Assembly (NCBI GenBank): GCA_944990035.1
Contig: CALYLX010000127.1
Coordinates: forward strand, 372,001 to 436,000
Length of the DNA stretch: 64,000 bases
Reading direction: 5' to 3'
Origin: Clitopilus passeckerianus
Taxonomy: Eukaryota > Basidiomycota > Agaricomycetes > Agaricales > Entolomataceae
The translations under genes were made by a program, and so were the position numbers. The notes under the pieces are model-generated. The model did no database searches. It had not been told where the DNA came from and worked only from the letters and a program-made list of their open reading frames with translations. Positions 46,801 to 59,442 of the stretch are shown here, in pieces. Numbering within the stretch: position 1 is the first letter of the stretch; each line of letters opens with the position of its first letter.

Positions 46801-47342
46801 TTCCATTCTTGCTTTATATTTGATGCTGAATCGATATCTCAGGTAAGCATTGCCATTGGTCGTACTCACGTTGGCTGCACATCCAACGAAAGTCGTAACG
46901 CAGGATTGCGCGTGCAGGCTCTGGCTCGGTGGCTCTGCTTGGTTGATCCTCGCGACTTGCTGCGAGTTTTATTGGACTTCACTATACATCATCCCGTAGA
47001 CATACTATAGAAGTCGTACCGTCAACTTTATGTCACAGTTGTACCTTAATCGAAACTTTGACCATGTAAAGGGTGATTAAGCTGCTAGGCTCGTTGATGA
47101 GCCAACAATGAGGCCCTTCTTTGTCTTTGTTCTCTTCTTCTACCAGCTCGTCGCTGATATGCCACATCCCTCGTCGACCCGGTTTGGAGTTATGAATTGG
47201 CTGTCTCCTTGCCATTTATTCATCGGCGCCAATTTTGAAAGCTGTGCCAATCACTGGCAGGCGCTGCAAGCCCTACCCGTATCCGGAGAGATACAACGCT
47301 TGTTCTAGCACTCCATTCACTTCCTCCGGTCTGCTCTATGGA

Positions 47343-50300
47343 ATGGATTCGCACAAAGCCACCGACCACGAACCTGTGGAGGGTAGCAATGAGAGACACC
47401 CGAAGAAACGCCCAACCCTCTCATTGCCTCACGTGGATCTCTCGATGCAATCAAACACTACGGTAGCTGGACGCGATGTAACTATCAACATTGCAGCCGA
47501 CACAGCTCGGCGGCAACCATTTGCAGGTAAACAGGAAAAGCTCCAATGGTCTCTCTGGAAACTGACCGTACCGGCAGATATACGCACTCTTGCCAATTGG
47601 GTGTCACCTTTGAACCATCATAAAGTTCACAAAGATGTGTTTGAAAGGGTTACAGAAGGAACTGGAATGTGGATCTTCGAACATCCAAGGTTCATGAGCT
47701 GGCTAGCTAAGGAGACAAATACGCTCTGGGGAATGGGTATCCGTAAGTGGTTCCTACGATTTCAGCGTGAATCTGCTCGCCTGAGAGAACCTGCCTGCAG
47801 CGGGAGCAGGGAAAACCTGTTTAACGTGAGGTGACTTTGCATACTTTTCGCTGCCAACAGGCCTGACGGGGATTTCTTACAGGTCCGTTGTCGTTGAACA
47901 CCTTATCAAGCACAAAAAGGCAACAGTCATCTACGTTTATTGTCAATACAACGATCAATTGTCCACTGCCGAAATACTGGCGTGTATGCTCAAGCAAATG
48001 GTCGAACGTTCTCAGGAAGTGGCCCAATATGTCTCAACGTCGCTCTATGAAAACTGCCTCCGAACCGAAACCAAGCCCTCAAAGTCAGAATTATTGACAA
48101 CGTTGCGAGGAGCGACTCGATCCTTTCCTGACCTCTTTCTGGTTGTGGACGCTTTGGACGAGCTCAAAGAGGATGTTCGTCCAGAACTGATCAACGACCT
48201 CCTGTCCCTTCAGCTATCACTCTTCATGACATCTCGCCCACTTTTCGATCTCCCCACTTTAAAGGAGCCTGACTTCGTCATCCGAGCCCCAGATGATGAC
48301 TTCCGCACTTTTCTCTCTTCCAAGATAGGATGTTTTCCTAAATTGGAACCACTTCTCAGAGCACCTGGAGTTAGAGATGAGATTATCACCAAGATTCACG
48401 CCCGATGTGAAGGAATGTGCGTACTATACGTCCCCCGACACAATATACCCTGATATCGATAGCGTTTAGGTTTCTTCTCGCTACTCTGCAGGTGGATGCC
48501 TTAGCATCGGGTGGCATCATTGATGCCAAAAGTCTGCGTGAAGCCGTGGATTCTCTGCCTACATCTCTGGACGACCGGTATGAGCTCACTCTAGAACGCA
48601 TCCAAAGGCAGAGCGCACGGGAAATGGATCTGGCTTGCAAGGCAATCGTGTTCGTCACACACGCTGCTTCCATTCTTAAAGTGGATGAGCTTCTTGAAGC
48701 TCTGGCAATTGATACCGAGGCGGTCACTGTCGAGAGAGAGCGCCGTACAACTGAAGAAACGTTGATCGGTGTCTGTATGGGGCTGCTGACAATTGAGAAG
48801 GAAAGCGACACAGCCCAGTTGATTCGTATGTGTTCCCCTTATCTACTTCTCCCCTAGCTAACTTCAAGGCACTCGCTCATTCAGATTACACGGCACAAGA
48901 ATTCTTCGAAAGCCGGGCACATCCAGCCGTATTCGGGAACCCACATACATTCATTGCAGATGCCTCGGCAGTATACCTGATTCATGCAGATATCGAATCC
49001 AGCCTGATTGTTTCCGACAGCGATTTGCTGGATTTCAAACCTTACCCCTTCCTTCTTTACGCCTGCTCTAATTTGGGCCATCACACATACCGAGCAAGTG
49101 GCAGCGGAAAAGGTCAAATCCCCACCCATGTTCGTCAGCTTTTTGGAAAGCGACCTACTATACCACTACCCCTCACCCTCTTGGGAAGCCATGTTGACCA
49201 TGTAAAAGCAATTCATTTCGCCGCTCTTCATGGCCTGGATTCCCTGTTTGAGGAAAACCTCGAAACCCTCGACCAAAACTCGGCGCTTGGATGTTCAGCC
49301 CTCTTCTATGCATGTCTAGGAGGACACACTGCACTTACAAACCAAATCACCGACAAGTTCGAAGCCAGCCTCAATATTGGCTGCCAGACGAACTTTGGAG
49401 CAACTGTGCTCCACGCTGCATCACGAAGCGGACAACCGGCTATTGTGAGACTCTTGTTACCAATGTTTAGGCAAAGAAGTGGCCTAGCAGCAATTCGGCG
49501 ACTCTTCGGGCACGGTACCATTGACATCAACACCAAATTGTCGGACGGGCGAACAGCTCTTTTCCTAGCGTCCCAATATGGCCATGGAGAAGTGGTCAGA
49601 GCGCTTCTAAGCTACGCAAGTGACGCCGATCAGGATGCCGAGCCCGTTATTGAACGGAGTACGCTGGGTACTTCATACCTTGGGCGAAACCGGACGTCAT
49701 TTCCACTGCTCCGTAGCTCTGCACACCTTGATGTCAACGCAAAGGATAAGGACGGGCGGCCACCACTCTACGTGGCTACCGCTAATCAACACGAGGCCGT
49801 CATTCAGCTGCTTCTCAACTCCAGGGACATAGATGTGAATGGACAGGCCAAATCAGGATGGACGCCCCTCCACTTTGCCGCCCAGAATGGAGACGAGTCC
49901 ACCGTTCGCTTGCTCCTCAACGCAACGGGGATAGAGGTCAATGCTAAAACTCGGTCAAATTCAACACCGCTACATAAAGCCGCCGACAGTGGCCACGAGT
50001 CGGTCGTTCGATTGTTACTTAGATCTCCTGGCATAGATGCCAACGAGAGAGACGAGGAAGAATGGACCGCACTCCACTTTGCAGCCCAGAACGGACATGA
50101 AGCCGTGGTTCAATCCCTCCTCGAGTTTGAGGGCATAGATGCACACGCAAAGACCAAAGGAGGATTCACACCACTTCACAAAGCAGCCGACCATGGGCAC
50201 GAGTCGGTCGTGCGACTGCTCCTGAATTTCAAAGGAGTAGACATCAATGCCAGGAGCGAGTCAGGATGGACACCTTTCCACCTTGCAGCCGTCAATGGGC

Positions 50301-52423
50301 ATCATTCAGTGGTACAAGTGCTCCTTGACTCTACAGGCGTAGAGGCTGACCCAAAGACCATGTCAAAATCGACACCGCTACACAAAGCAGCTGACAATGG
50401 ACACGAGTCCGTTGTTGGGTTAATTCTTAGCTCTCCAGCTACGGATATCAATGAAATGGATGAAGATCGCTGGGCGCCACTCCACTTTGCTGCACAGCAT
50501 GGCCACGAGTCGGTCGTTCGGTTGCTTCTCAATCAGACGCGCATAGAGATAAATGCGATGACTAAATCAAGGTCGACACCACTTCACAAAGCTGCCGACT
50601 CCGGGCATGAATCGGTTGTCAGATTGCTTCTTAGCTCTCCCGGTATAGACGTCAATCCAAGAGACGAAGAGGACTGGACCCCGCTTCACTTTGCAGCCCA
50701 GAACGGACATGAGCCAATCGTTCGATTGCTCGTTTCATCTCCCGGCATAGAAACCAATGCGAAGAGCAAAAGTGGAGTGACACCACTTCACAGAGCATCC
50801 GAAAATGGCCACGAGCTGGTCGTTCGACTACTCATGAACTCAATGACTACCGAGGCCGATGTAAAGTCGGATCAAGGACGGACACCCTTCCATAATGCCG
50901 CCGGCAGCGGCCATGACTCTGTCGTTCGCCTGTTCCTCAACTCGACCGCTGTAGAGGTTAATAACAGAGATGAAGACGGCTGGACTCCACTCCACTCTGC
51001 CGCCCAGAATGGGCACGAGTCGGTAGCTCGATTGCTCCTCGACTCGGAGGGTATAGAGATTAATGCAACGACCAAATCGGGATCGACAGCACTTCACAAA
51101 GCTGCCGACTGTGGGCACGAACCGGTTGTTAGACTGCTCCTCAGCCTCTCCGGTATAGACGTCAACGCCAGAGATGAAGAGGACTGGACACCACTCCACT
51201 TCGCGGCCGAGAACGGGCACGAGTCGATCGTTCAATCACTCGTTTCGTCTGCGGGTATAGCAATTAATGCAACAACCAAAACAGGGGAGACACCACTTCA
51301 CAGAGCAGCGGACCATGGGAAGGAGCCCGCCGTTCGACTGCTCTTGAACTCCATGACCGCCGACGATGTTCATGCAAAGGATAAAAATGGAGTGACAGCA
51401 CTTCACTTTGCCGCTCGCAGCGGGCATGAATCTGTCCTCCGCTTGTTCTTGAACTCACCAGGGGTGGAGGTTAATGTAAGGGGGGATGGTGGATGGACAC
51501 CACTCCATTTTGCAGCCCAGAACGGATACGAGTCAACTGTTCGCCTGCTTCTGGGCTCTATGGCCATCAAGGTCAATGCGAAGACTACATCAGCATCAAC
51601 ACCACTCCACAAAGCGGCCGACCTTGGACATGAATCGGTTGTTCGATTGCTCCTCACCTTCCCCGGGATAGAAATCAATGTGGCCGACGAAGAAGACTGG
51701 GTACCCCTCCACTTTGCGGCTCAGAACGGGTACGAGTCAATCGTCCGCTTGCTCCTCACGTCTCCGGGTTTGGAATTCAATGCGAAGACCAAAACAGGGA
51801 TGACACCACTTCACTATGCAGCCAAGAACGGCCACGAGTCAATCGTTCGGTTACTCCTCGACTTCACGGGCATAGAGATCAATCCAAAGAACGAATCAGG
51901 ATGGTCGCCACTCCACTTCGCGGTCCAACATGGGCAGGAGTCGGTTGTTCAAATGCTCCTCGAATCTAGCAGCATAGATATCAACGCAACGACGGCGTCT
52001 GGCTCAACTGCACTTCACAAAGCAGCTGGTAACGGGTTTGAGTCCATTGCTCAACTGCTCCTCAGCTCTGTCAGTATCAATATCAACGCGACAGATGAAG
52101 CAGATTGGATGCCAATCCATTTTGCAGCCCAGAGTGGCTACGAATCGATCGTCGAATTGCTTCTCAACACCCCTGGAATAGCAATCAACCACATAACAGC
52201 CGATAATGGATGGACGGCGCTTCACTTTGCGGCTCGAAATGGACATAAAGAGGTCGTGCAGTTGCTGCTGGGGTTCAGTAGAATAGACCCCTCTATTAGA
52301 GGTCAAGCACCCCTGGACGAGACCCCTCTTGAAGCAGCCAGGTCGAAGGATCAGCACCACATTGTCGCTGTTTTCGAGGAAATGGGATTTGCCAGTGCAG
52401 ATAATGATTCGGAGACGACCTAA
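47343..52423 (+). CDS. NACHT-ankyrin receptor 3, 1600 residues
   Basis: Six exons: 47343-47526, 47578-47742, 47801-47825, 47883-48416, 48470-48825 and 48885-52423. Exon 1 starts MDSHKATDHEP and carries SNTTVAGRDVTINIAAD. The 51-nt first intron has no stop in frame, which can mislead gene finders into reading through. The P-loop is GIPGAGKT; Walker B is LFLVVDALDEL. Three irregular and 25 regular ankyrin repeats follow. Here the repeats largely alternate between two types, WTPLHFAAQNGHE and STPLHKAADSGHE, giving a dimeric 204-bp higher-order unit not seen in receptor 2. The cap is APLDETPLEAARSK. The gene is intact and is the longest of the cluster. Confidence 0.92.
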
Positions 52424-53229
52424 TTTCTCCCCTACCCTCTTGCAATCACTCAAGGATCTACATTCCTTTCTTCCGGACAATCCTACAGCGTTTTAGAATA
52501 TTCAATTGTAATCAATGTTTGAATATTATCAATACATGCTCGCACTGCCTGGTCCTAGTTTTCTGTTCGGCGTTAGACAATAGCCATCGTTCGAGCTCTG
52601 AACTAGTTCGTGTATGCAAACAGCCACTTTCAGCTTGACGGTGTTGAACAGCAGGAGTCCGCGAGTAAGTAACCCCACCACATATCATTGGCCTTGGGTT
52701 TCTGCTGTAAAAGTTGATCAACATTTCATGCCGTTTGAACTCAGTGCATATACAAACCTTGACATGAGTGATAGCTGATGTTTTGCCCTTCAGAAGACGA
52801 TGCATTCTATCAGGCAGCCCAGGCAACACTGAGTCCTTCTGAACATTTTGAGGCATAATACCGGGTTCAAGGCCTCATCAAGAATGGAAATCCCGACGTT
52901 CCTTGTTGGACGGCTGTGGGTTTGGTTCTGTGGCCACATGAATATGCTTCATCGACATCACGATAATCAAGAATGTACTGATCGATTACCCAGGAAGTTC
53001 AGCCTAGATATCCACGTCGGACAGGCCTTCATAGTGGTATTTGTGCAGCTTTTTTACAACAAATTCCGAGAACCTTGCCATTACATGAGCATGAACAACG
53101 AGACTGGGCCTGTAAAGAAAGACTGTTCAGCTATATCGGAGCTTGGAGAAACAGATAATCCTGAGTGAGCAGTGGGGAACATGACGGTTCTGAGCAAACG
53201 GTATGGTGGCTGTGACTGAGCACCATTTG
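52424..53229. other. Intergenic, boundary of the receptor cluster
   Basis: No gene supported; a 106-residue frame at 52848 has no family resemblance and no splice context. Confidence 0.4.
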
Positions 53230-54659
53230 ATGTTCTTCGACCTCAACGTTCCGGTCCCCAGCGTCTTTCAAGCGGCGACGACAGCCTCAGCCTCCAGGAA
53301 AGGCAAAGGAAAGCAGCCTGCGCAGAATGCACCTGCTACGATAACGTTCAGCGCTACTCAACTCGCGGCTGTCGAGAGTCGGATTGATCTTTTGGTTCGG
53401 TGTGAGCCCTCAGCTTTTTCATCCTTTGTGCTCGAGTGCTCATAAACGCGCCGTTTTAGTGGGTTATACTGTCTTTGCATTCAACCAGTCTATTGCTAAG
53501 AAGGTGGATCCAAAAAACCATGTAAACGCTGCAGCAAGTCTAGTCGATCAGCTCAAGAAACGGCCTGGCATTGTCTACCTGAGACGGCTCAGTATCATCC
53601 TCGACGATGATAGCGAAAAGGGATTTGGATTGGTGCGTTCTTTCACGTCAATAAAATGTATTTCTGTCTCTTATGCCTAATGTTTAGGCCACAGCAAACG
53701 CTTCCTTATTCACTTCATACGACCTAATCGGTCTTGTACCCCTAACACAGGCAACATTCTCCCTAGCTTGCCTAACACATAGCATGCCATCTCCACTCAC
53801 GGCCCACATCATCTCGCTCCCTCTGACTCTCCCTCGCCTCTCCTTCTACCTAAAACACACCCTCGTCCGTACCGCTATCAAGAACGGTGCCGTCTTCGAG
53901 ATCAGCTATGTTGGCGCTCTAGGAGGCGAAAATGACACAATACTGTCCAATGCTGGCGGTGCAGAGGATGGGCCTACTGCGAAACGGAACTGGTGGGCTG
54001 CTGCAAAAGAGGTCGTAAGGGTGACCAAGGGCAAGAATGTGCTTGTCAGCGGCGGAGTGGTCTCTGATGGAGATTTGAGAGCTCCTAACGATGTTGCCAA
54101 CCTGTGGGTGGTATTTCCCGTCATAGCATCGGCCTGTTTATTAACTACCCTGTTTATGCAGCATTACGATCCTTGGCCTACCTCAGGATGCTGCGCACGC
54201 ATCTCTGACAAAAACTCCAAAATCCTTGGTTCTGCGAGCTCGTAAGGATATCTTGTTATCATGAAGCCTCCAAAATTCTGATTCCTGCTCACAGAAACAC
54301 GACAGACATATCGTGCAGTATTCTCAGAACCAAAACTTGTCATTCCTGAGGGCAATATCTCCGGGTCCCGACAGGCGGATGATGCATTAACACCAGAAAC
54401 AATTGCAACGAATACTGTTGGTACAGCTGCATCATCGTCGGCGTCAACACCAGCCCCTGCGCCGATAGCTCAACAACCTGCGCCGCCAGCTGTGAGCAAA
54501 CCTGCAGCCCCACAGCCACAGTCGAAGAAACGGCCTCTGGAAGGAGAATCAGCCACTGCTGACGGCAAGACCAACAATATCCAGGCGGAACCAGGAGAAA
54601 ACAGGAAAAAGAAGCGGAAAAAGAATAAGGGACCGGGGAACCCCAATGCACCGCCATGA
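53230..54659 (+). CDS. RPP1: RNase P/RNase MRP protein subunit p30 (Rpp1)
   Basis: Five exons (53230-53401, 53460-53632, 53688-54103, 54162-54241, 54295-54659) join in frame into 401 residues. The start MFFDLNVP is typical of the family; GYTVFAFNQ, PGIVYLRRLSIILDD, YDLIGLVPLTQATFSLAC, LVRTAIKNGAVFEISYVGAL and the end of the TIM-barrel-like core (NVLVSGGVVSDGDLRAPNDVANL, LGLPQDAA) follow in the expected order. The family binds the RNA of nuclear RNase P and MRP, acting in tRNA 5' maturation and rRNA processing. The C-terminal 110 residues are a Pro/Ala-rich linker and a Lys/Arg-rich tail, probably nuclear targeting or RNA contact. The stop is 12 bp from the convergent stop of the next gene. 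A housekeeping single-copy gene, it marks the end of the accessory region. Confidence 0.95.
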
Positions 54660-54671
54660 CACTAACGGGCA

Positions 54672-56707
54672 CTATATACTAGATGTATACTCTTGCACAA
54701 GTAGAGTACCAGGAGCCTTATAATAATGTTGCACCCTCATCCCTCCTTCATAAGCAACCGATATCCTCAGTCCATCCTTAGCCGTTTCTCCAAACCTTCC
54801 CAGCTCTGCAACTCCGGGAGGCGCATATTCTCGTCCATCAAACTCAATCGGCAGAAGCGCGAATGAGACGTGTAGATGCCGTAGCGGGGATAGTACACCA
54901 GCTACGACATTCATGCTCTTGACTGACCGGGACGCAAGGACAGTTTGAATAGCCTCAATGGATCCCGTGCATCCAGATAACGATAGACTGGTGAGAGAAG
55001 CCAGATTGCTGCTAAGCCCCGCTTCGGAGTCGGATGAGTTGGACTGACGGCCATATACGAGACCCGCCAGGATGCGGTTTGAAATACCGTCAGGACCGGA
55101 GAGTACGAACTCGCTGAGATCGCTCAACGGAGCTCTGCATACTATGCGCCAAAGTTGAGGTTCGGGGAGGCTGATGTCGAGCGTCTGCAAGGCGCAACCT
55201 GATCGCAGGAGGAAGTCGTTGAAGGAGGTGGGGAAGGGAGAGGTGGCTTCACTGTCTGGGTTGTACCCCAAGACTTGATGTGTTGATATGCATAACGTCC
55301 GAAGCGATGGGAGTGTCAGGTGGTCGAAGATGTTGGACAGGTTTCCCTTGTACGAGATGGATAGGCTCCTCAGGAGTAATAGCACCACGGACGGCATCGT
55401 CACTTCGTCAGGATCACATCCTGGGGGTGGTGAAACGAGGGCGCGGAAATAAACCAAATGGTCGCATCTGGACAGGAACGCTAGGCAGTCGTCCAACCCG
55501 AAATTCCGTTCAAAAGTCACATGCGTAAGTTGGGGCCAGAAGTGGTGATGAAGGGCAGGAGGGACCGAGAATCCTCGCCAGAATAGGTATTTTAGGTTGG
55601 GTGCACTTCGGATTACTGTCGTTAACTGGTCAACTTGGGTCTCGGAGCAGTCTGAGCTCTCAATGACGATGGTTTGTAGACCTTTTGCATCCTTTACGAG
55701 AGGCGCAAGGCCAGGGTATGAGAAATTGCCTTGCACGTAGAAAGTGAGTTTGCGACACTGCTTGATGAATGGGGCGAGTGGTGCTTGCATGAAGGACATG
55801 GCACCAGGGAGTAAAATGTCGAATCCGTAGCTGCCCACCCTCTCCTTCCGTAGTTGTAGCAATCGCTGGAAGCCGCTGTTGCCGAACATGGGTTTGTAGG
55901 GGTTTCGGTTTCCGAAGTTGATGAAGCACCACAATTTCTTCATTGGGATCGCAACTTTCCGCCAGTAGCCACAGATATGGCTGAGCGCCATGCCTGCGTT
56001 TTCGCTCTGAGGGAAACCATGCGAGGCTGGATGTTGGGAGAGGCAGGCGTCAAAGACCTTTTCGAGAAGTTCTGGAGGCAGGTCATTGACAGTAAGGCGC
56101 GGGCCATCTGCTTTTGGAGTGTCTGCTTGCTGTGATTCGCCAGTTGCAGTTGGAAAAGTAGGGGACGAGGGGCTCTGTTGACGTCATGTGTTAAATTGGA
56201 AGGGAGTTGCAGCGGGAGGAACCTGAACATACATGAACATCGAGGTGAAACTGAGGATATCTACGCCATATTTCGTTGTAAATGTCGGCGCAGAGAGTTC
56301 TGAAGTAGAACAATGGAAGAATCGCGAAGGTTTGGCGAGAAAAGTTTCGCTTCATACTGAAGTCCGGTCTTGAGATCAAGATGGGACCTATGCTAGCTAG
56401 TGAGCCTCCAGTCCCCCCCAAGTAAATGGGCTTGCTACATACTTTCGCTGGGCCGATTCTGACGACGCGTGAGTTCGTCATAAACATCACTCGCAAGGTC
56501 GTAGAACTGAGAACCTGATAGTCGAACTAGATTATCTTGCTGACGAGAGGTATCTATAGTCCATGGCTGAATATGAGTTTCTTTCATTCATTGTGAATCG
56601 ATATTGGCCTCACCAGACTTGTAATTAATTAAGAAGCGCGAAAATTCTTCGCGAAAGCCCTCTATGGTGACAGGATCTGCCAGATTTATTCTCGACGATT
56701 CTCTCAT
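54672..56707 (-). CDS. Predicted fusion: Spa2-homology repeats, F-box and LRR-like region
   Basis: Exons 56707-56614, 56553-56443, 56387-56233 and 56174-54672 join in frame into 620 residues. The first three encode EGFREEFSRFLINY, then two repeats resembling the Spa2/GIT homology domain: LSGSQFYDLASDVYDELTRR and SRQTFAILPLFYFRTLCADI. In Spa2 this domain anchors MAPK and polarity factors at the growing tip. The last exon begins with a linker, an F-box (VNDLPPELLEKVFDACL) and irregular LRR-like repeats (LPSLRTLCISTHQV, LASLTSLSLSGCTG), as in the large F-box family of mushrooms. No in-frame ATG lies close upstream of the F-box, which favours the fusion, although two adjacent genes with an unseen exon remain possible. 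Confidence 0.65.
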
Positions 56708-57011
56708 GATGATGGTTCCGGTAAAGGCCTCGAAGCCATTCTAGGCACCGATTGGCCAAGCTTCTAGTCGCAAATTTGTATGGACATGCCACATCTGTCG
56801 AAGCCTGCACGAGGCGAGAAGGAAGCACGAAATTGTTGTGGCTGTGTCCCCGACACCTCCGCTTACCTGTTTGATCATGACCTCTTCCTCCTTCCTCTCT
56901 TACATCACAAATTCGACAAATGGCAAGGCATATATTACAGGACTATGCATATATTTTGCGCACATATGATACTGGAGAGTTCACATAGAAATACAGAAGG
57001 AGAAAACATTT
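56708..57011. other. Intergenic
   Basis: No gene supported between the start at 56707 and the stop of the next gene at 57012. Confidence 0.4.
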
Positions 57012-57905
57012 TTACATGTTCAACAATTTACCCAATCCCAAGCCTTTGTAGATCTTGTCGAGACCTGTTGCGGCGAAGATGCCTTTAAGGAGGCTGTCGA
57101 GGCCAAGGCCCGATAACAGGTTTCCGAGGAGGTTAAGGACACCTGTCAGAAGGAGGCCAACACCCCCGACGATCTGTGTCAATGGTTCTGCATATAGCTA
57201 TGAGAATTCATTCCATGAACAGCCGAACGTGTACTTACGACCGAGGGCATCAAGAAGAGGCCCAAGATCCCTCTTGGCCTTGGGGAAGGAGTTGAGCTTG
57301 TCCTTTGCGAAATCGATTGTGCCGCCGACCTCAACGATGAGCTGATATTATAAGATCAAGTCAGTGCAATTTCTGGCTCTCAAACGCCAATTGACATACC
57401 ACTTTGAGCGCCTCCGCGAGTCGCTGTTCCTCGGGCTCAGCCTTGTGATCAGCGACGTTCCTCTTTGCTCTGTTAGAGAGGTCGTTGTCGGGATCAGCTC
57501 CCTTGATAGCGCCGTTCGTTTCGTTGAGGATCTTCTCTGCCTGCTCCAAAAGGGGTTTGACGTTCTTGACAAGTTCAGCCTCGTCCTTCTCGTCGTCTTT
57601 CTTGGCATCCATAGCTTCAATGTGCTAAGGAACCCGAAATGAGGTCGTATCCCGCTGAACGAGCCAGGAGTACTCACCTTACGGATCATCTTACAAATAG
57701 GAAGGAGCTGGTTGTTGGCCCCTTCAACGAGCGAAGACAGCCGAATGGCAAGCTTCTTCTGATCCTTTGTGAGCTTTCCATCGTCTTGCTCTGCCTCCGC
57801 CTGAGTTCCCGCCTGTGACTTGGCATCACCCTTTCCTGCGAATTCGCGAAATTGCTGGGTACGGTCGTTGTCGTTGATTTGAATATCAGATCCTGCTTGT
57901 GACAT
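57012..57905 (-). CDS. Conserved fungal protein, paralogue of the next gene (DUF6987-like)
   Basis: Start MSQAGSDIQIND at 57905, four short introns, stop at 57012. An acidic disordered N-terminus leads to LAIRLSSLVEGANNQLLPI, then EAELVKNVKPLLEQAEKIL, NETNGAIKGADPDNDLSN, EEQRLAEALKVV, GTIDFAKDKLNSFPKAKRD and a Gly/Leu-rich amphipathic end (QIVGGVGLLLTGVLNLLGN...IFAATGLDKIYKGLG). I associate this layout with the uncharacterised fungal DUF6987 family, from memory only. The Gly/Leu tail could associate with membranes or self-assemble. The gene is highly similar in order and sequence to the next one, so the pair arose by tandem duplication. Confidence 0.75.
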
Positions 57906-57950
57906 GATGTAGTTGTGAAATTTGGTCTTCTCACTCGCTCAATGGACCAT

Positions 57951-57958
57951 CTTATATA
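57951..57958 (-). promoter_or_regulatory. TATA box of the 57012-57905 gene
   Basis: TATATAAG on the minus strand, about 46-53 bp upstream of the ATG at 57905. Confidence 0.6.
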
Positions 57959-58422
57959 CTTTTCTCCAAGTTGTGGATCACGACGCTTGAGCTCATCGCG
58001 ATGTCATCGGTTACCTTTTTCTCCTTCACGGGACTCCCACCCATGCTTTGGCGGGGGATGGCTGCGCTCATGCTCCCCGAATATGACATATCTTACGAAA
58101 TCGAGGGAGATCTTGGAGGCTCATGAGTGGGGCAAGTGGATTTTTGGGTAAAAGAACGGTACTCAGGTACGAATAAAAAAGGTATGGTCGGGGCCAAATT
58201 CAATCAGCAAATGGAACTATGATGGCTTCTGGCAAGAGGCGGTGCGGCGCATGTCGTCATTTTTGGCACCACCTTTACCAGCGGTTGCTGGAGCCGTACG
58301 TCGTTGATATTCGGGTACAATGTTCAATATTGATGTGATTGAATACAAAGAATCGTTCATACAGCGAAGAGTTAGTACACTAAAGTAATACCTAAATTTG
58401 AACTACACAGTCCCTAAATATT

Positions 58423-59382
58423 TTACTTCGTCGGATTGAGCCATTTATCGAGACCCAGGCCCTTATAAATCTTGTCAAGGCCTGTAGCAGCGACGATGCC
58501 TTTGAGAAGGCCGTCGAGACCGAGGCCGCTGAGAAGGTTGTTTACAAGGTTGAGGACGCCGTACAGTAACATCCCAACTCCTCCCACGATTTGTGTCAAG
58601 GGTTCTACCATTACAATCAATATCGGTGGTCGCGCTCGAAGATTTTAGATACTCACGCCCCAGGGCATCGAGAAGAGGGCCTAGATCCTTCTTAGCCTTA
58701 GGGAACGAGTTGAGCTTATCCTTCGCCCAGTCAATGGTGCCCCCAACTTCCTCGATGAGCTAGAAAGGAAAGCATGAATATATAAGCGTCCGCCATGGGA
58801 AACCATCGACTCACGACTTTGAGTGCCTCAGCTAGCCTCTGTTCCTCAGGGGTCGCCTTATGGTCGGCCATATTCCTCTTCGCCTTGTCGGTGAGTTCAT
58901 TATCAGGATCGGCACCCTTGACAGCGCCATTCGTCTCGTTAAGGATCTTCTCCGCTTGCTCGAGAAGTGGCTTAACCTGTTGGACGAGCTCATCCTCATC
59001 TCGGTCCTCTTCCTTTCGCTCGAACATAGCCTCGATATTCTGAGAAAGCGTTAGGAACCTTATACACAGCGAGCGAAGAGTATGAAAAGCGTACGCGACG
59101 AATCATCTTGGTGACAGGAACGACTTGGTTGTTCGCGCCCTCAATGAGGGAAGCAAGGCGAATTGCAAGCTCTGCTTCCTTCTTTTTAATCTCCTCCTCA
59201 TTCTCGCCCTCCTCCTCACCAGCCTTCGATTTGCCAGCATTGGTAGAACCAGATTCAGACTGAGGTGCCTTGCTGTCGAAGAAGGAAGCTTGTTTCTGTT
59301 GTTGGCCGGCCTGGGAGCCAACACCAGAGCGCTCGTCAGCAGCAGCGCCGAGAGGAAGATCGGGGGTTCCAGCTTGTGACAT
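58423..59382 (-). CDS. Conserved fungal protein, tandem paralogue (DUF6987-like)
   Basis: Start MSQAGTPDLPLG at 59382, stop at 58423, four short introns at the same places as in the neighbouring paralogue. Blocks: LAIRLASLIEGANNQVVPV, EDELVQQVKPLLEQAEKIL, GAVKGADPDNELTDKAKR, EEQRLAEALKVV, GTIDWAKDKLNSFPKAKKD, QIVGGVGMLLYGVLNLVNN and a tail GLDKIYKGLGLDKWLNPTK. The N-terminus is longer and more acidic (GEEEGENEEEIKKKEAE) than in its partner, which is where the two copies differ most. The function of the family is unknown to me. Confidence 0.75.
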
Positions 59383-59442
59383 GACAATAGTAGTTATGCG
59401 ATGAAAAGTTGAAAGGTCTCATTCGTCTTCGAGTGTGATCAT

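Noticed and set aside
47235..47834. 200-residue frame as a single exon of receptor 3.
   Set aside because: It reads through a 51-nt intron (47527-47577) with no stop; both paralogues have an intron at the same place and phase.
52848..53168. 106-residue plus-strand frame.
   Set aside because: No family resemblance, no splice signals, and composition like noncoding DNA.
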